From positions 1 through 64,000 of the forward strand of contig JAHEAQ010000004.1 of NCBI GenBank assembly GCA_024642705.1: a stretch of DNA of 64,000 nt. Direction: 5' to 3'. Below the pieces are notes generated by a model. The model saw only the letters and a program-made list of their open reading frames with translations. It ran no database searches and was not told the origin of the DNA. Position 1 is the first letter of the stretch, and each line of letters opens with the position of its first letter. The stretch is from Bacteroidota bacterium (lineage in GTDB: Bacteria > Bacteroidota > Bacteroidia > Chitinophagales > Saprospiraceae). Shown here piece by piece: positions 27,268-36,308 of the stretch. The position numbers and the translations under genes were made by a program.

Positions 27268-27657
27268 ATGAAAAAAGCATATATCATAGGAATCTTAATG
27301 ATTGTTTTTGGAATTGGTTACCTCATTACTGCTTCAGGAGATGTGAGCAGTTATGCAAATTTCGATGATGCTAAACCTGATTCAACAGTGAAAATCGCAG
27401 GGAATCTTGTAAAAAGTAAGCCAATAGTATTTGATCCTAATACAAATGCCAATTATTTTTCTTTTTTTATGGAAGACAAAGAAGGAAAAACCATGCAGGT
27501 TGTAAATTATGGTGCAAAACCTCAAGATTTTGAAATGTCTGAATCCATAGTGATAACAGGCCAATTAGAAGAAGATAAATTCATCGCTTCAGATATATTA
27601 TTGAAATGCCCTTCTAAATATAAAGACCAGGAAGTGCTTCTTAGGAAAAACGGTTAA
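27268..27657 (+). CDS. ccmE: Cytochrome c maturation heme chaperone CcmE, CxxxY type
   Basis: 129 residues. One N-terminal membrane anchor (about 4-22), then an OB-fold periplasmic domain. The heme-binding site is CPSKY (Cys114, Tyr118) instead of the HxxxY of Escherichia coli CcmE, in which His130 binds heme covalently. CxxxY forms are known from archaea, Desulfovibrio and many Bacteroidota. It receives heme and hands it to CcmF for attachment to apocytochrome c. It is directly followed by ccmF (6 bases between), supporting the assignment. No ccmA, B, C or H gene is in the window. Confidence 0.9.
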   Translation: MKKAYIIGILMIVFGIGYLITASGDVSSYANFDDAKPDSTVKIAGNLVKSKPIVFDPNTNANYFSFFMEDKEGKTMQVVNYGAKPQDFEMSESIVITGQLEEDKFIASDILLKCPSKYKDQEVLLRKNG

Positions 27658-27663
27658 AAATAC

Positions 27664-30471
27664 ATGCAGGAAATACAATATTTTGGAGAGCATCTTTGGC
27701 CAAAAAATCTTGGCCATATATTGATTTTATTGGGTTTTGTTTCAGCCTTATTTGCATCTTTTAGTTATTTCAAGGCTACAAATGCGAGTATTGATGAAAA
27801 GAAAGGTTGGCAAAATTTGGGTAGAGTTGGATTCTTGACTCATGGATTAAGTGTTTTTGGCATCATTGGCATTATAGCTTTCATAATGGTTAACAAGTAT
27901 TATGAATATGCTTATGTTTCTCAGCATGCAAGTGACACTCTACCAATGAAGTACATAACTTCTGCATTTTGGGAGGGACAAGAAGGAAGTTTCTTATTAT
28001 GGATGTTTTGGCATGTTGTACTAGGAATTATAGTGATGTTTGGTTCTAAAAAATGGGCTAATCCTGTTTTAAGTATACTATGCTTTGTTGAAGCTTTGAT
28101 CATATCTATGATTATTGGTATTCAATTTGAAGTTGGTGAAAGCGTGGTCAAAATTGGCAGCAATCCATTGTTGCTATTTAGAGATACCATGGATATCCCG
28201 TTGTTTAAAAATGCAGATTATGTCAGTTTATTAAGTGGCGCTGGTCTTAATCCTTTGCTTCAAAATTATTGGATGACTATCCACCCACCCACATTATTTT
28301 TGGGTTTCGCTTCCACTACCCTTCCTTTTTGTTATGCTGTAGCTGGATTTTGGTTGAGCAAACCAAAAGAATGGATAAAACCAGCTTTAAAATGGGCATT
28401 ATTTTCTGGGGGAATATTGGGAATTGGAATCCTGATGGGAGGTGCTTGGGCCTATGAAGCTTTGTCATTTGGAGGATATTGGGCTTGGGATCCCGTTGAG
28501 AACATGTCGTTGGTGCCTTGGTTGATTATGGTTGCAGGTGTTCATTCTTTATTGATTGCAAATAATACAGGGAATGGGATCAAAACATCGTATATATTTC
28601 TAAGTCTGAGTTTTATTTTGATTTTGTATTCGACATTTTTAACAAGAAGCGGTGTATTGGGCGATACTTCAGTTCATGCATTTACGGAAATGGGCCTTGA
28701 AAACCAATTGATACTTTTGTTGCTTTCCAATATTTTCATTGCTGTATTTGTGTTTTTTAAGAGACGAAAACTTGTAGAAAGTAAGGCAAATGAAGACCGT
28801 TTTGATTCCAGAGAATTTTGGATGTTTATTGGAACAATTATATTACTTTTTTCCTCCATATTAATTACTGCGTCAACATCGCTTCCTATATATAATAAAA
28901 TCATACAAGTTTTTGATCCAGATTTTGTAGGAATAGTTATAAATGATGCTATACCACATTATAACAAACATCAGTTATGGATTGCAATTTTTATTGTTTT
29001 GCTTTCTTCTTTTAGTCAATGGTTTCGATATAAAGGAAAAATTACTGATGCTTATAAAAAGAAACTTATAAAGCATATATCCATTAGCCTTGGGCTTAGT
29101 TTGGTGTTCGTAATTTTAATAAACCTAATTTTAAAAATAGAAAATTTACCTTATTTCGCTTTAATGTCAATTTCAACATTCGGGATTGTTTCAGGAATTG
29201 ATTTTCTAGTTGCTTTTAATAAATTTCAGTGGAAGCAAGCAGCATCTATTATGTCTCATTTGGGATTTAGCATAATGCTTATAGGGATAATTTCTTCAGG
29301 TGTAAATAAGAAGCATTTAAGTTCTAATTCATTTGTATTTGAAGATATTGTCACGAAGGAACGGTTGGAAAAAAATGTAACACTCATTAAAGAAAAACCA
29401 ATGTTCATGAATGGATATTGGGTAAATTATGAAAGTGATACTTTAGTAAATAATGAAAGAACTTACAATATCAAATTTTCGAAAGTAGATTCTACAAATA
29501 AAATATTAGAGGAATTCACTTTGAATCCAATGACCGTTTTTTCGAACGATAAAACAGAAGTAGTTGCTTTTAATCCTTCCACGAGGCATTATATTGGAAA
29601 AGATATTTTTTCCCATATAGCTGGGCTTCCAAAGCAATTGATGAAGACAGAATATGCAAGAGAAATGGAAGATACGTTGAACTATCAAAAAATCACCCTA
29701 TCAGAAAATATTCCATTTGAAAATGAGCAGTTTATTATTTCTGTTCAAAAAATTGATTTCGATCCTTCACATATTGATTATGAAAAAGAGGAGAATGATT
29801 TGGCAATGGGCCTCACGTTAAATGTCTTAGATAAGGCTTCGGAAAAATCTTATGAAATAAAACCTGTTGTAGCTTTAAGAGGAGCTGTGGTGTACAAATT
29901 TTTTGGAGAAATAAACGATTTGGGAACCAGGATACGAATTAATGAATCTTTTTTCGAATCTTTTTTCGTTTTTGAAAGAGATGTTGATTATAAAACTGTA
30001 ATTCTTAAGGAAGGGGAAAGTGTAATGATAGGAGATTACACATTGAATCATAAAGGTTTCAATCGAACTCCAAAAAATAGAGGATATCAAGCTGAAGAAG
30101 GAGATATTGCGGTTTCAAGCTTGTTAGAATTTGTTGGAAAAAACAATGAAATAACAAATCTAGAACCTGTATACGTGATACGCGATTCGCGACAAACCAG
30201 TGTTAAAGATTTTGATCCCAAATCAGGAATTCATGCAAAATTTACGCACATTGAACCGAGTAATGGTGAACTAGAAATTCAATATTCTATAGATGATAGA
30301 GAATCTAATATCATCGAGTTAGAAATGGCAAATAATGTTCCTAGATCGGATATTATAGCATTAGAAGCCATTTTGTTTCCAGGAATTAATTTGTTTTGGT
30401 TAGGATCATTAATGATGTTGATTGGAATGTTGGTTGCAATGGCTATTCGAATGAATGCTAAAAAAGTCTAA
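27664..30471 (+). CDS. ccmF: Cytochrome c-type biogenesis protein CcmF (heme lyase)
   Basis: 935 residues, longer than the approximately 650 of proteobacterial CcmF. Many membrane helices, with the tryptophan-rich WWD heme-handling motif GGYWAWDPVENMSLVPW (about 278-294), preceded by WMTIHPPTLFLGF. A long periplasmic region (about 560-900) lies between the last helices and accounts for the extra length. It takes heme from CcmE and ligates it to CXXCH motifs of cytochromes c. Downstream come a DUF2520 gene (start 2 bases after the stop), a small ORF and a SOUL heme-binding gene, giving a possible heme-themed unit. Confidence 0.95.
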   Translation: MQEIQYFGEHLWPKNLGHILILLGFVSALFASFSYFKATNASIDEKKGWQNLGRVGFLTHGLSVFGIIGIIAFIMVNKYYEYAYVSQHASDTLPMKYITSAFWEGQEGSFLLWMFWHVVLGIIVMFGSKKWANPVLSILCFVEALIISMIIGIQFEVGESVVKIGSNPLLLFRDTMDIPLFKNADYVSLLSGAGLNPLLQNYWMTIHPPTLFLGFASTTLPFCYAVAGFWLSKPKEWIKPALKWALFSGGILGIGILMGGAWAYEALSFGGYWAWDPVENMSLVPWLIMVAGVHSLLIANNTGNGIKTSYIFLSLSFILILYSTFLTRSGVLGDTSVHAFTEMGLENQLILLLLSNIFIAVFVFFKRRKLVESKANEDRFDSREFWMFIGTIILLFSSILITASTSLPIYNKIIQVFDPDFVGIVINDAIPHYNKHQLWIAIFIVLLSSFSQWFRYKGKITDAYKKKLIKHISISLGLSLVFVILINLILKIENLPYFALMSISTFGIVSGIDFLVAFNKFQWKQAASIMSHLGFSIMLIGIISSGVNKKHLSSNSFVFEDIVTKERLEKNVTLIKEKPMFMNGYWVNYESDTLVNNERTYNIKFSKVDSTNKILEEFTLNPMTVFSNDKTEVVAFNPSTRHYIGKDIFSHIAGLPKQLMKTEYAREMEDTLNYQKITLSENIPFENEQFIISVQKIDFDPSHIDYEKEENDLAMGLTLNVLDKASEKSYEIKPVVALRGAVVYKFFGEINDLGTRIRINESFFESFFVFERDVDYKTVILKEGESVMIGDYTLNHKGFNRTPKNRGYQAEEGDIAVSSLLEFVGKNNEITNLEPVYVIRDSRQTSVKDFDPKSGIHAKFTHIEPSNGELEIQYSIDDRESNIIELEMANNVPRSDIIALEAILFPGINLFWLGSLMMLIGMLVAMAIRMNAKKV

Positions 30472-30473
30472 AA

Positions 30474-31259
30474 ATGACTTATTCCGTAGCAATAATTGGA
30501 GCGGGAAATTTGGCATTTCATATGTCTCAAGTGCTTAGCATTATACCTTTCTTAGAAATTAAATACATCATTAGTCGTGAATATAAGGATGCTTTAGCAT
30601 TAGCAAATTTAATTTCTGCTGAAGCTATTGATGGATTAGAAAATATACCTTCTGATGTAGATATGGTTTTTATATGGACAAATGATGATCAGATTTTTGA
30701 GGTATCCACAACACTTGCCAAAAAATTACCATCTGAAACTTTAATTTTCCATTCATCTGGATTGAAAACACTTAAGAATTTTGATCCTTTTTTTTTGAAT
30801 ACAGGAATATTATGGCCTATTCAAAGTTTTTCTAAATCTGATACAAATATTAAAATCAAAAAAATCCCTTTTTGTATTATAGGTTCCAATACATCAACAC
30901 TTAGCGTGCTTCAAAATATTGCAAATGGTATTTCAAGCGATGTCAAGGTAGTCAATGAGCACCAAAAATCTATTTTACATTTAACTGCAGTTCTTTCAAA
31001 TAATTTCACAAATCACTTATTTCATATTTCCAAGCTGTTATTAGAAGAAAATGATTTAGATTTTAATCTATTATTACCAATAATAGAGCAAACTATTGCT
31101 AAAATAAAATTACTTGACCCATCGCAGACTCAAACAGGTCCAGCTATTAGGAATGATAAAAAAACCATGAAACAGCATTTAGATTTGATTCAAAGTAACG
31201 ATTTACAAAAAATATATAAGTTACTGTCAAAAAGCATTTTAAAATTGAATAAACAATGA
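30474..31259 (+). CDS. DUF2520 Rossmann-fold oxidoreductase-like protein
   Basis: 261 residues. The N-terminal Rossmann motif SVAIIGAGNLAFHMSQVL (residues 4-21) binds a dinucleotide, probably NADP. The mid-part includes FHSSGLKTL and GILWPIQSF, and the C-terminal all-alpha DUF2520 domain contains the family signature HQKSILHLTAVLSNNFTNHL. Its relatives resemble F420-dependent NADP oxidoreductase and pyrroline-5-carboxylate reductase, but no substrate is known. It starts 2 bases after ccmF and overlaps the next ORF by four bases (ATGA), so it is operonic. Confidence 0.83.
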   Translation: MTYSVAIIGAGNLAFHMSQVLSIIPFLEIKYIISREYKDALALANLISAEAIDGLENIPSDVDMVFIWTNDDQIFEVSTTLAKKLPSETLIFHSSGLKTLKNFDPFFLNTGILWPIQSFSKSDTNIKIKKIPFCIIGSNTSTLSVLQNIANGISSDVKVVNEHQKSILHLTAVLSNNFTNHLFHISKLLLEENDLDFNLLLPIIEQTIAKIKLLDPSQTQTGPAIRNDKKTMKQHLDLIQSNDLQKIYKLLSKSILKLNKQ

Positions 31260-31531
31260 GAATTGTAGGTTATATTGAAAATCCCACATTTAAAATTACA
31301 ATTATGCATATGAATCTCAGATATGCCGTCAAATTTGAAAACGAAGGAATAGAACAAACCTATAAGATAAGAGAATCAGAGAACATTAAAAATGTAGAAG
31401 ATGTAAAGGCTTTGGTTGATAAAGATATTTTAGATCAAATAACCATCTTATTCTCAAAGATGGAATTAACGCGATTGAAAATGATAAATAAGAATATAAA
31501 TGATTTTGAAGATTTTGAAGAAATTATTTAA
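31256..31531 (+). CDS. Small conserved-looking hypothetical protein
   Basis: 91 residues. It contains FKITIMHMNLRYAVKFENEGIEQTYKIRE, a plausible beta-sheet start, and an acidic C-terminus (NDFEDFEEII). No signal peptide, cysteine or recognisable family. The ATG overlaps the DUF2520 stop (ATGA), which supports a real translated gene. Possible ccm-linked function is inference only. Confidence 0.65.
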   Translation: MRIVGYIENPTFKITIMHMNLRYAVKFENEGIEQTYKIRESENIKNVEDVKALVDKDILDQITILFSKMELTRLKMINKNINDFEDFEEII

Positions 31532-31594
31532 AGGAAACTATCATATATCAAAACATATTTAATCGTTCCATAGTTTAAGTAATTATAATCAGAT

Positions 31595-32170
31595 TTGATG
31601 GTTACAGTTACAATAGTCCTTTTCTTAATTCATTATTTTAGATCCAAGAGCATTAAAATGTTCAAGGAGGACAACTATGTGTTAGTTGAAAAAATCGATG
31701 ATTTTGAAATTCGGGAATATAAGTCTACTGTAAGAGCTTCTGTTATCTTAAAGAAAGAATTAAAAAAAAGAATCAATAAGGGATTTCAGATCCTTTTTTC
31801 ATATATAGATGGAATAAATTTTAATAATAGGAAGATTAAAATGGTTCCTCCCGTTGTGCTCGAATTATTAGATGGAACGTGCAAAATGTCCTTTATTATG
31901 CCTCAGCAATATAAATACGAAAAACTTCCAAAACCTAAAAACAAAAGAATTATTCTGGAAAATCGAAAAGCAAAATTGTATTTATGTTATAAATTTTCTG
32001 GATTTGCAACTAGCAGCATTATTTCCCAAAAAAAACTAATCTTAAAAAAATATCTTTCCGGAAAAGGAATTCAAACTTTGGGGCCATACGAATACCACAA
32101 TTATAATGCACCTTATACTATATTTAATAGGCATAATGAGATAGTAGTTCCAATTTCTCCATTAAATTAG
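31595..32170 (+). CDS. SOUL family heme-binding protein
   Basis: 191 residues. An N-terminal hydrophobic stretch (about 1-14) could be a signal anchor. SOUL family hallmarks: VEKIDDFEIREYKST, LFSYIDGINFNNRKIKMVPPV, and the C-terminal NAPYTIFNRHNEIVVPI. SOUL/HBP proteins bind heme or tetrapyrroles, though some bacterial members lack proven heme binding. A possible axial ligand cannot be named with certainty. It follows the ccmE-ccmF group on the same strand after a 63-base gap. Its 3' end converges on the radical SAM gene. Confidence 0.82.
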   Translation: MMVTVTIVLFLIHYFRSKSIKMFKEDNYVLVEKIDDFEIREYKSTVRASVILKKELKKRINKGFQILFSYIDGINFNNRKIKMVPPVVLELLDGTCKMSFIMPQQYKYEKLPKPKNKRIILENRKAKLYLCYKFSGFATSSIISQKKLILKKYLSGKGIQTLGPYEYHNYNAPYTIFNRHNEIVVPISPLN

Positions 32171-32177
32171 GATTTGA

Positions 32178-33227
32178 TCAAAATAAACTTAATTGGTCAG
32201 ATTTGTAATCTTTGTGAAGTTCAGTATTTAAAATAATTTTCTTGTTTTCAGGAAAATAAAGTTTTCTGGCCAATTTAATTTGTTCAGCAATTATTTCTGA
32301 TATTTTTCCTTGACCCTTCATTCTATTTTCGGAAATAGTGGCACTTAATTTTCCATTACGAATGCTTTTAATTTGATTAATAATTTTATCTTTTTTTGCT
32401 GGCATGTGATGGTCTAGCCAATCACTAAAAAGGATATCCAAATCTTGATTTAACCGAATTAATGAGTAACCTAAGGCATTCGCACCATATTTTGCACTTT
32501 TTTTAGCAATATTAATGATCTCATGGTCTGTCAAACCTGGAATAATAGGTGCCATCATGCAAATTGTCGGAATACCATTTTCTTTCAAAATTCGCAGAAT
32601 TTTAAATCTATTATCAGGAGTTGCAGTCCTAGGTTCCAAAATTCGCTGAAGGTTTTTGTCTAATGTTGTTATACTTATTGCTACTGAAATTAAATTATGT
32701 TCATTTAATTTTTTCAAAATATCAAGATCTCTCAAAATCAATTGATTTTTTGTGATAATTGAAACCGGATGACGAAATTTGTACATTGTTTCAAGTATTG
32801 CTCTTGTAATCTTAAATTTTGCTTCAGCTGGTTGATAGCAATCTGTATTTCCTGATAAAGCGATTGGAACAGCTTTCCATTTGACATTTTGTAATTGTTG
32901 AGTTAATAATCCGATTACATTTTGTTTAACTAGAATTTTCTGTTCAAAATCAAGACCACTACTATAGCCCCAATAATTATGGGATGGTCTTGCGTAACAA
33001 TATATACAACCATGTTCACATCCCTGATAAGGATTTAATGAATAACTAAATGGAATGTCTTCGGAAACTATTTTATTTAAAATGGTTTTAGGGTGTGTGG
33101 GAATAAATTGTGTTTTTAAAATATTCTCATTTTCATCCAAAATGTCAGAAAAAACATCGGGCTCCAATGAATTAGAATTAAATCTATTGTTTGGATTTGT
33201 TCCTGTTCCTCTACCTTTAATTTGCAT
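32178..33227 (-). CDS. Radical SAM protein, PA0069 / SplB-like family
   Basis: 349 residues. The [4Fe-4S] site is C70-x3-C74-x2-C77 in GCEHGCIYCYARPSH. Other family marks are FSYSLNPYQG before the cluster, LSGNTDCYQPAE, ITKNQLILRDLDIL and CMMAPIIPGLTD. These proteins resemble spore photoproduct lyase and are common in non-sporulating bacteria, where their substrate is unknown. The N-terminal segment KGRGTGTNPNNRF is the PA0069-type start. The start is at 33227; the neighbouring SOUL gene converges 7 bases away. Confidence 0.88.
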   Translation of the reverse strand: MQIKGRGTGTNPNNRFNSNSLEPDVFSDILDENENILKTQFIPTHPKTILNKIVSEDIPFSYSLNPYQGCEHGCIYCYARPSHNYWGYSSGLDFEQKILVKQNVIGLLTQQLQNVKWKAVPIALSGNTDCYQPAEAKFKITRAILETMYKFRHPVSIITKNQLILRDLDILKKLNEHNLISVAISITTLDKNLQRILEPRTATPDNRFKILRILKENGIPTICMMAPIIPGLTDHEIINIAKKSAKYGANALGYSLIRLNQDLDILFSDWLDHHMPAKKDKIINQIKSIRNGKLSATISENRMKGQGKISEIIAEQIKLARKLYFPENKKIILNTELHKDYKSDQLSLF

Positions 33228-33327
33228 ATGTCGTATTTTGCAACTAATATAGTCGTATATTACAACATTATTAAAATATTTAATATAATTATTTCAATTT
33301 TATTAAATCATAACCGAAAATTAGTTT

Positions 33328-33335
33328 TAGCTTTG
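33328..33335 (+). promoter_or_regulatory. Putative -7 promoter element for the small lipoprotein gene
   Basis: TAGCTTTG matches TAnnTTTG exactly, 41 bases upstream of the ATG at 33377. A -33 element is not obvious. Confidence 0.5.
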
Positions 33336-33376
33336 CACAAATTATTTATTTGTCATATCAACATTGAATTAAAAAA

Positions 33377-33814
33377 ATGAAGAATATATTTATTTTGGTT
33401 TTTATACTTGGAGCTTTTTTCTCATGCAAAACTGATGATTCAGCAGGAAATACGGACGTATCGCAATTTGACAATGCATACCCTCCAATGTATTCAAGCT
33501 TAAGTCTCCCTGAATTTAGAAGGGGTACTTTAGAAAGTGTTAGCGGAAAAACGGAAGGAGTTAAAAATGTACATACAATTACAATTTTAACAGATGATTC
33601 GCCAGTGTATGTTAAAAACTTCATTGAGCCAGAATTGCTTAAACTTGGCTGGAAAAGTTTGAATGCTGGAAAAAGATTTGCAGATATTGCACCAGATGAT
33701 TTATATTTTGAGGCTTACGTTAATGGAACCAACAAATATGAAATTAACGCAGCAACTACGCCTTCTGGAAAAACGAAAATCAAAATTGCATTAGCTGTAT
33801 TCACCAAAAACTAG
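33377..33814 (+). CDS. Small lipoprotein of unknown function
   Basis: 145 residues. The leader ILVFILGAFFSC places a lipobox cysteine near residue 17, so the mature protein is lipid-anchored. The mature part is one small domain with HTITILTDDSPVYVKNFIEPELLKLGWKSL, which resembles domains of periplasmic lipoproteins that handle paired (partner) helices, but no family is recognised. It has its own promoter element and is separated by 87 bases from the TonB receptor gene, which also has its own promoter. Confidence 0.72.
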   Translation: MKNIFILVFILGAFFSCKTDDSAGNTDVSQFDNAYPPMYSSLSLPEFRRGTLESVSGKTEGVKNVHTITILTDDSPVYVKNFIEPELLKLGWKSLNAGKRFADIAPDDLYFEAYVNGTNKYEINAATTPSGKTKIKIALAVFTKN

Positions 33815-33849
33815 ATTTTTTTACATTTATATGACTATTCATTAACCAT

Positions 33850-33876
33850 TTTGTATTAAAGGTTGAGATATCTTTG
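33850..33876 (+). promoter_or_regulatory. Promoter for the TonB-dependent receptor gene
   Basis: TTTG at 33850-33853, then 15 bases, then TATCTTTG at 33869-33876 (TAnnTTTG). The spacer is slightly short. The ATG follows 25 bases after the -7 element. Confidence 0.55.
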
Positions 33877-33901
33877 CGACTCATTAATATAATAGGTTAT
33901 A

Positions 33902-36286
33902 ATGACAAAGTATTTTCTATACTTATCCATCTTATTGGTTTCTTTTCAAGCATTAGGCCAAAATGGTCGTCTGATGGGCGCAGTTTTAGATCAAAACAAT
34001 CACGAACCGTTACCTTATGCTTCCATCAGTGTAAATGATGATGAATCAGTTTTCAATGCCGATGAAAATGGATATTTTGATTTTCAAATAGCAACTGGTT
34101 ATTACAAGTTAAAAATCTCCTATCTATCCTATGATGCCTTGATTATTCACCAAGTTAAATCTGATCCAATCAGCCCGACTATTATTAATGTTGAATTGCT
34201 TCAAAAATCAACCAACATGTCTGAAGTAACTATTACATCAGACATATCAAATAGAACTTCAGAAACACCATTGTCAATAAAGTCAATTGGAATTAATGAA
34301 ATTACAAGATTCCCAGGGACTACTTTGGATGTTTCCAAAATTATAAAGACATTACCTGGAGTTCTTCCTAAAGTTTCTTTTGGTTATAATATTATAGTTC
34401 GTGGTGGGGCTTCCCATGAAAATAAGTTTTACATCGATGGTATTGAAATACCTAGTATTAATCACTTTTCAGTTCAAGGTGTTTCTGGTGGTCCGAATGG
34501 ATTGATTAATGTGGATTTGCTTAGAGGAGCAAGCCTTATAACTGGAGCTTTTCCAGCAAATAGATACAATGCACTGAGTTCTGTTTTAGACTTGAATACT
34601 CGTTCAGCAAGGACTGATAGAATCGGAGGGAAATTCACTCTAGGTGCCACTGATGTAGGACTTAGTTTAGAAGGGCCTATAAATCAGACCACTTCTTTCA
34701 TTTTATCAACGAGAAAATCTTTCTCCGAATATTATTTAAAAGCATTTAAATTGCCAATACTTCCTGCTTATACGGATTACAATTTCAAAATCGAAAGCAA
34801 ATGGGATAGAAATGAGTTAAAGGTTATTGGTATAGGCGCCTTTGATAAATCGAGGTTAAATTTAGAAGATGCAAATTCGCCTGATGCATCAGATAAATTG
34901 TTGTACAATACTGGTTATATACCTGAAGGAGATCAGACTGTTCACACAATTGGACTTAACTACAAAAAGTATTCAGATGCAGGATATTTGAATGTAATTT
35001 TGGGAACTTCTTATTTTCGAAATCAAGCTACAAAATATTTTGACAATACATTTGATGCAAAGGATTTATGGCTTAATTATGATTCAAAAGAATGGAACAC
35101 AAAACTTAGAATAGAAAATAATTTATTGGCTGGAGTAAATAAAATAAAATTTGGTTTTTCAGCTGAGAATTTGAAAATGAACATGAGCAATTATTCAGTT
35201 GATGTTGATCCAAGTAACCAGAAAATAATCAATAATTTTCAATCAGAATTAAATTTAATCAATTACGGAGGTTTTATTTCTTGGAATAGAAAGTTCTTCA
35301 ATGATAAATTAGATGTTTTTACCGGACTTAGAACTGATGCAAGCAACTATGGATCACTAACTGATAATTTATTAAATCAAATTTCACCAAGAATTTCTGT
35401 CAAGTATAAATTGTCTCAAAAATCTGATATCAGTGCAAATATCGGATCATATTACCAATTACCTCCTTCGATATTGATGTCATTTTCAGAAAATGATGAA
35501 TTGGTGAATAAGAATAAACTTGGATATATTAATTCCAAACAAATTGCCCTAGGATATGGGTACCAAATCAACGAAGATCGTTTCTTTACCATTGAAGGCT
35601 TTTATAAAAAATACAGTGACTATCCATTCTTATTGCGGGATTCCATATCTTTTGCCAATGCAAATGCTGAGTATGTGGTGGTGGGCAATCAAAAAGCAGA
35701 ATCTATATCCAAGGGAAGAGCTTATGGAATTGAATTTTTTATCCAACAGAAATTTACAAAAAAAACACTTTGGACAGCATCTTATACATATTCCGTAAGC
35801 GAGTTTCAAGACAATACTAACCAATACATTTCTTCATCTTGGGATACCAGGCACTTTATGAACTTAGTTTGGTCAAGGACATTAAGAAACAATTGGCAAA
35901 TTGGAGCCAAATTTACTTATGCGAGTAGTTCTCCTTATACACCTTTCGATGAATATAAATCGTCAGAAATTGCTTTTTGGGATAACAATAGACGAGGTAT
36001 TTTTGATTATAATAAATTGAATAGTGCTTATTTAAAGCCATTTCAACAATTGGATTTAAGGGTGGATAAAAACTATTACTTTTCTAAATGGACTATGAAT
36101 TTGTACTTGGATATTCAAAATTTTTATAGTGCTTCGATTGAATTTATTCCTTATTTGATTCCGCAAAGAGGCGAAAATGGTATTTATTTAGTTGATCCAA
36201 ATGATTCGTCTAGATATTTAACAGAAATAATTACTAGCGATTCTGGAAGGGTGTTGCCTACAATAGGAATCATTGCAGAATTCTAA
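33902..36286 (+). CDS. TonB-dependent receptor with N-terminal carboxypeptidase-regulatory-like domain
   Basis: 794 residues. A signal peptide (to about 20, ending ALGQ), an N-terminal carboxypeptidase-regulatory-like domain (about 21-105, GAVLDQNNHEPLPYASISV), a plug domain (about 120-235) with IIVRGGASHENKFYIDGIEIP, and a 22-strand barrel ending in an aromatic residue (IIAEF). It imports a nutrient across the outer membrane, powered by TonB. It is smaller than SusC-type receptors (about 1000 residues) and no susD gene follows, so iron/siderophore, cobalamin, peptide or another solute is possible; the substrate cannot be told from sequence. Confidence 0.9.
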   Translation: MTKYFLYLSILLVSFQALGQNGRLMGAVLDQNNHEPLPYASISVNDDESVFNADENGYFDFQIATGYYKLKISYLSYDALIIHQVKSDPISPTIINVELLQKSTNMSEVTITSDISNRTSETPLSIKSIGINEITRFPGTTLDVSKIIKTLPGVLPKVSFGYNIIVRGGASHENKFYIDGIEIPSINHFSVQGVSGGPNGLINVDLLRGASLITGAFPANRYNALSSVLDLNTRSARTDRIGGKFTLGATDVGLSLEGPINQTTSFILSTRKSFSEYYLKAFKLPILPAYTDYNFKIESKWDRNELKVIGIGAFDKSRLNLEDANSPDASDKLLYNTGYIPEGDQTVHTIGLNYKKYSDAGYLNVILGTSYFRNQATKYFDNTFDAKDLWLNYDSKEWNTKLRIENNLLAGVNKIKFGFSAENLKMNMSNYSVDVDPSNQKIINNFQSELNLINYGGFISWNRKFFNDKLDVFTGLRTDASNYGSLTDNLLNQISPRISVKYKLSQKSDISANIGSYYQLPPSILMSFSENDELVNKNKLGYINSKQIALGYGYQINEDRFFTIEGFYKKYSDYPFLLRDSISFANANAEYVVVGNQKAESISKGRAYGIEFFIQQKFTKKTLWTASYTYSVSEFQDNTNQYISSSWDTRHFMNLVWSRTLRNNWQIGAKFTYASSSPYTPFDEYKSSEIAFWDNNRRGIFDYNKLNSAYLKPFQQLDLRVDKNYYFSKWTMNLYLDIQNFYSASIEFIPYLIPQRGENGIYLVDPNDSSRYLTEIITSDSGRVLPTIGIIAEF

Positions 36287-36308
36287 AAACAAGATTGAAG
36301 TAATAGCA

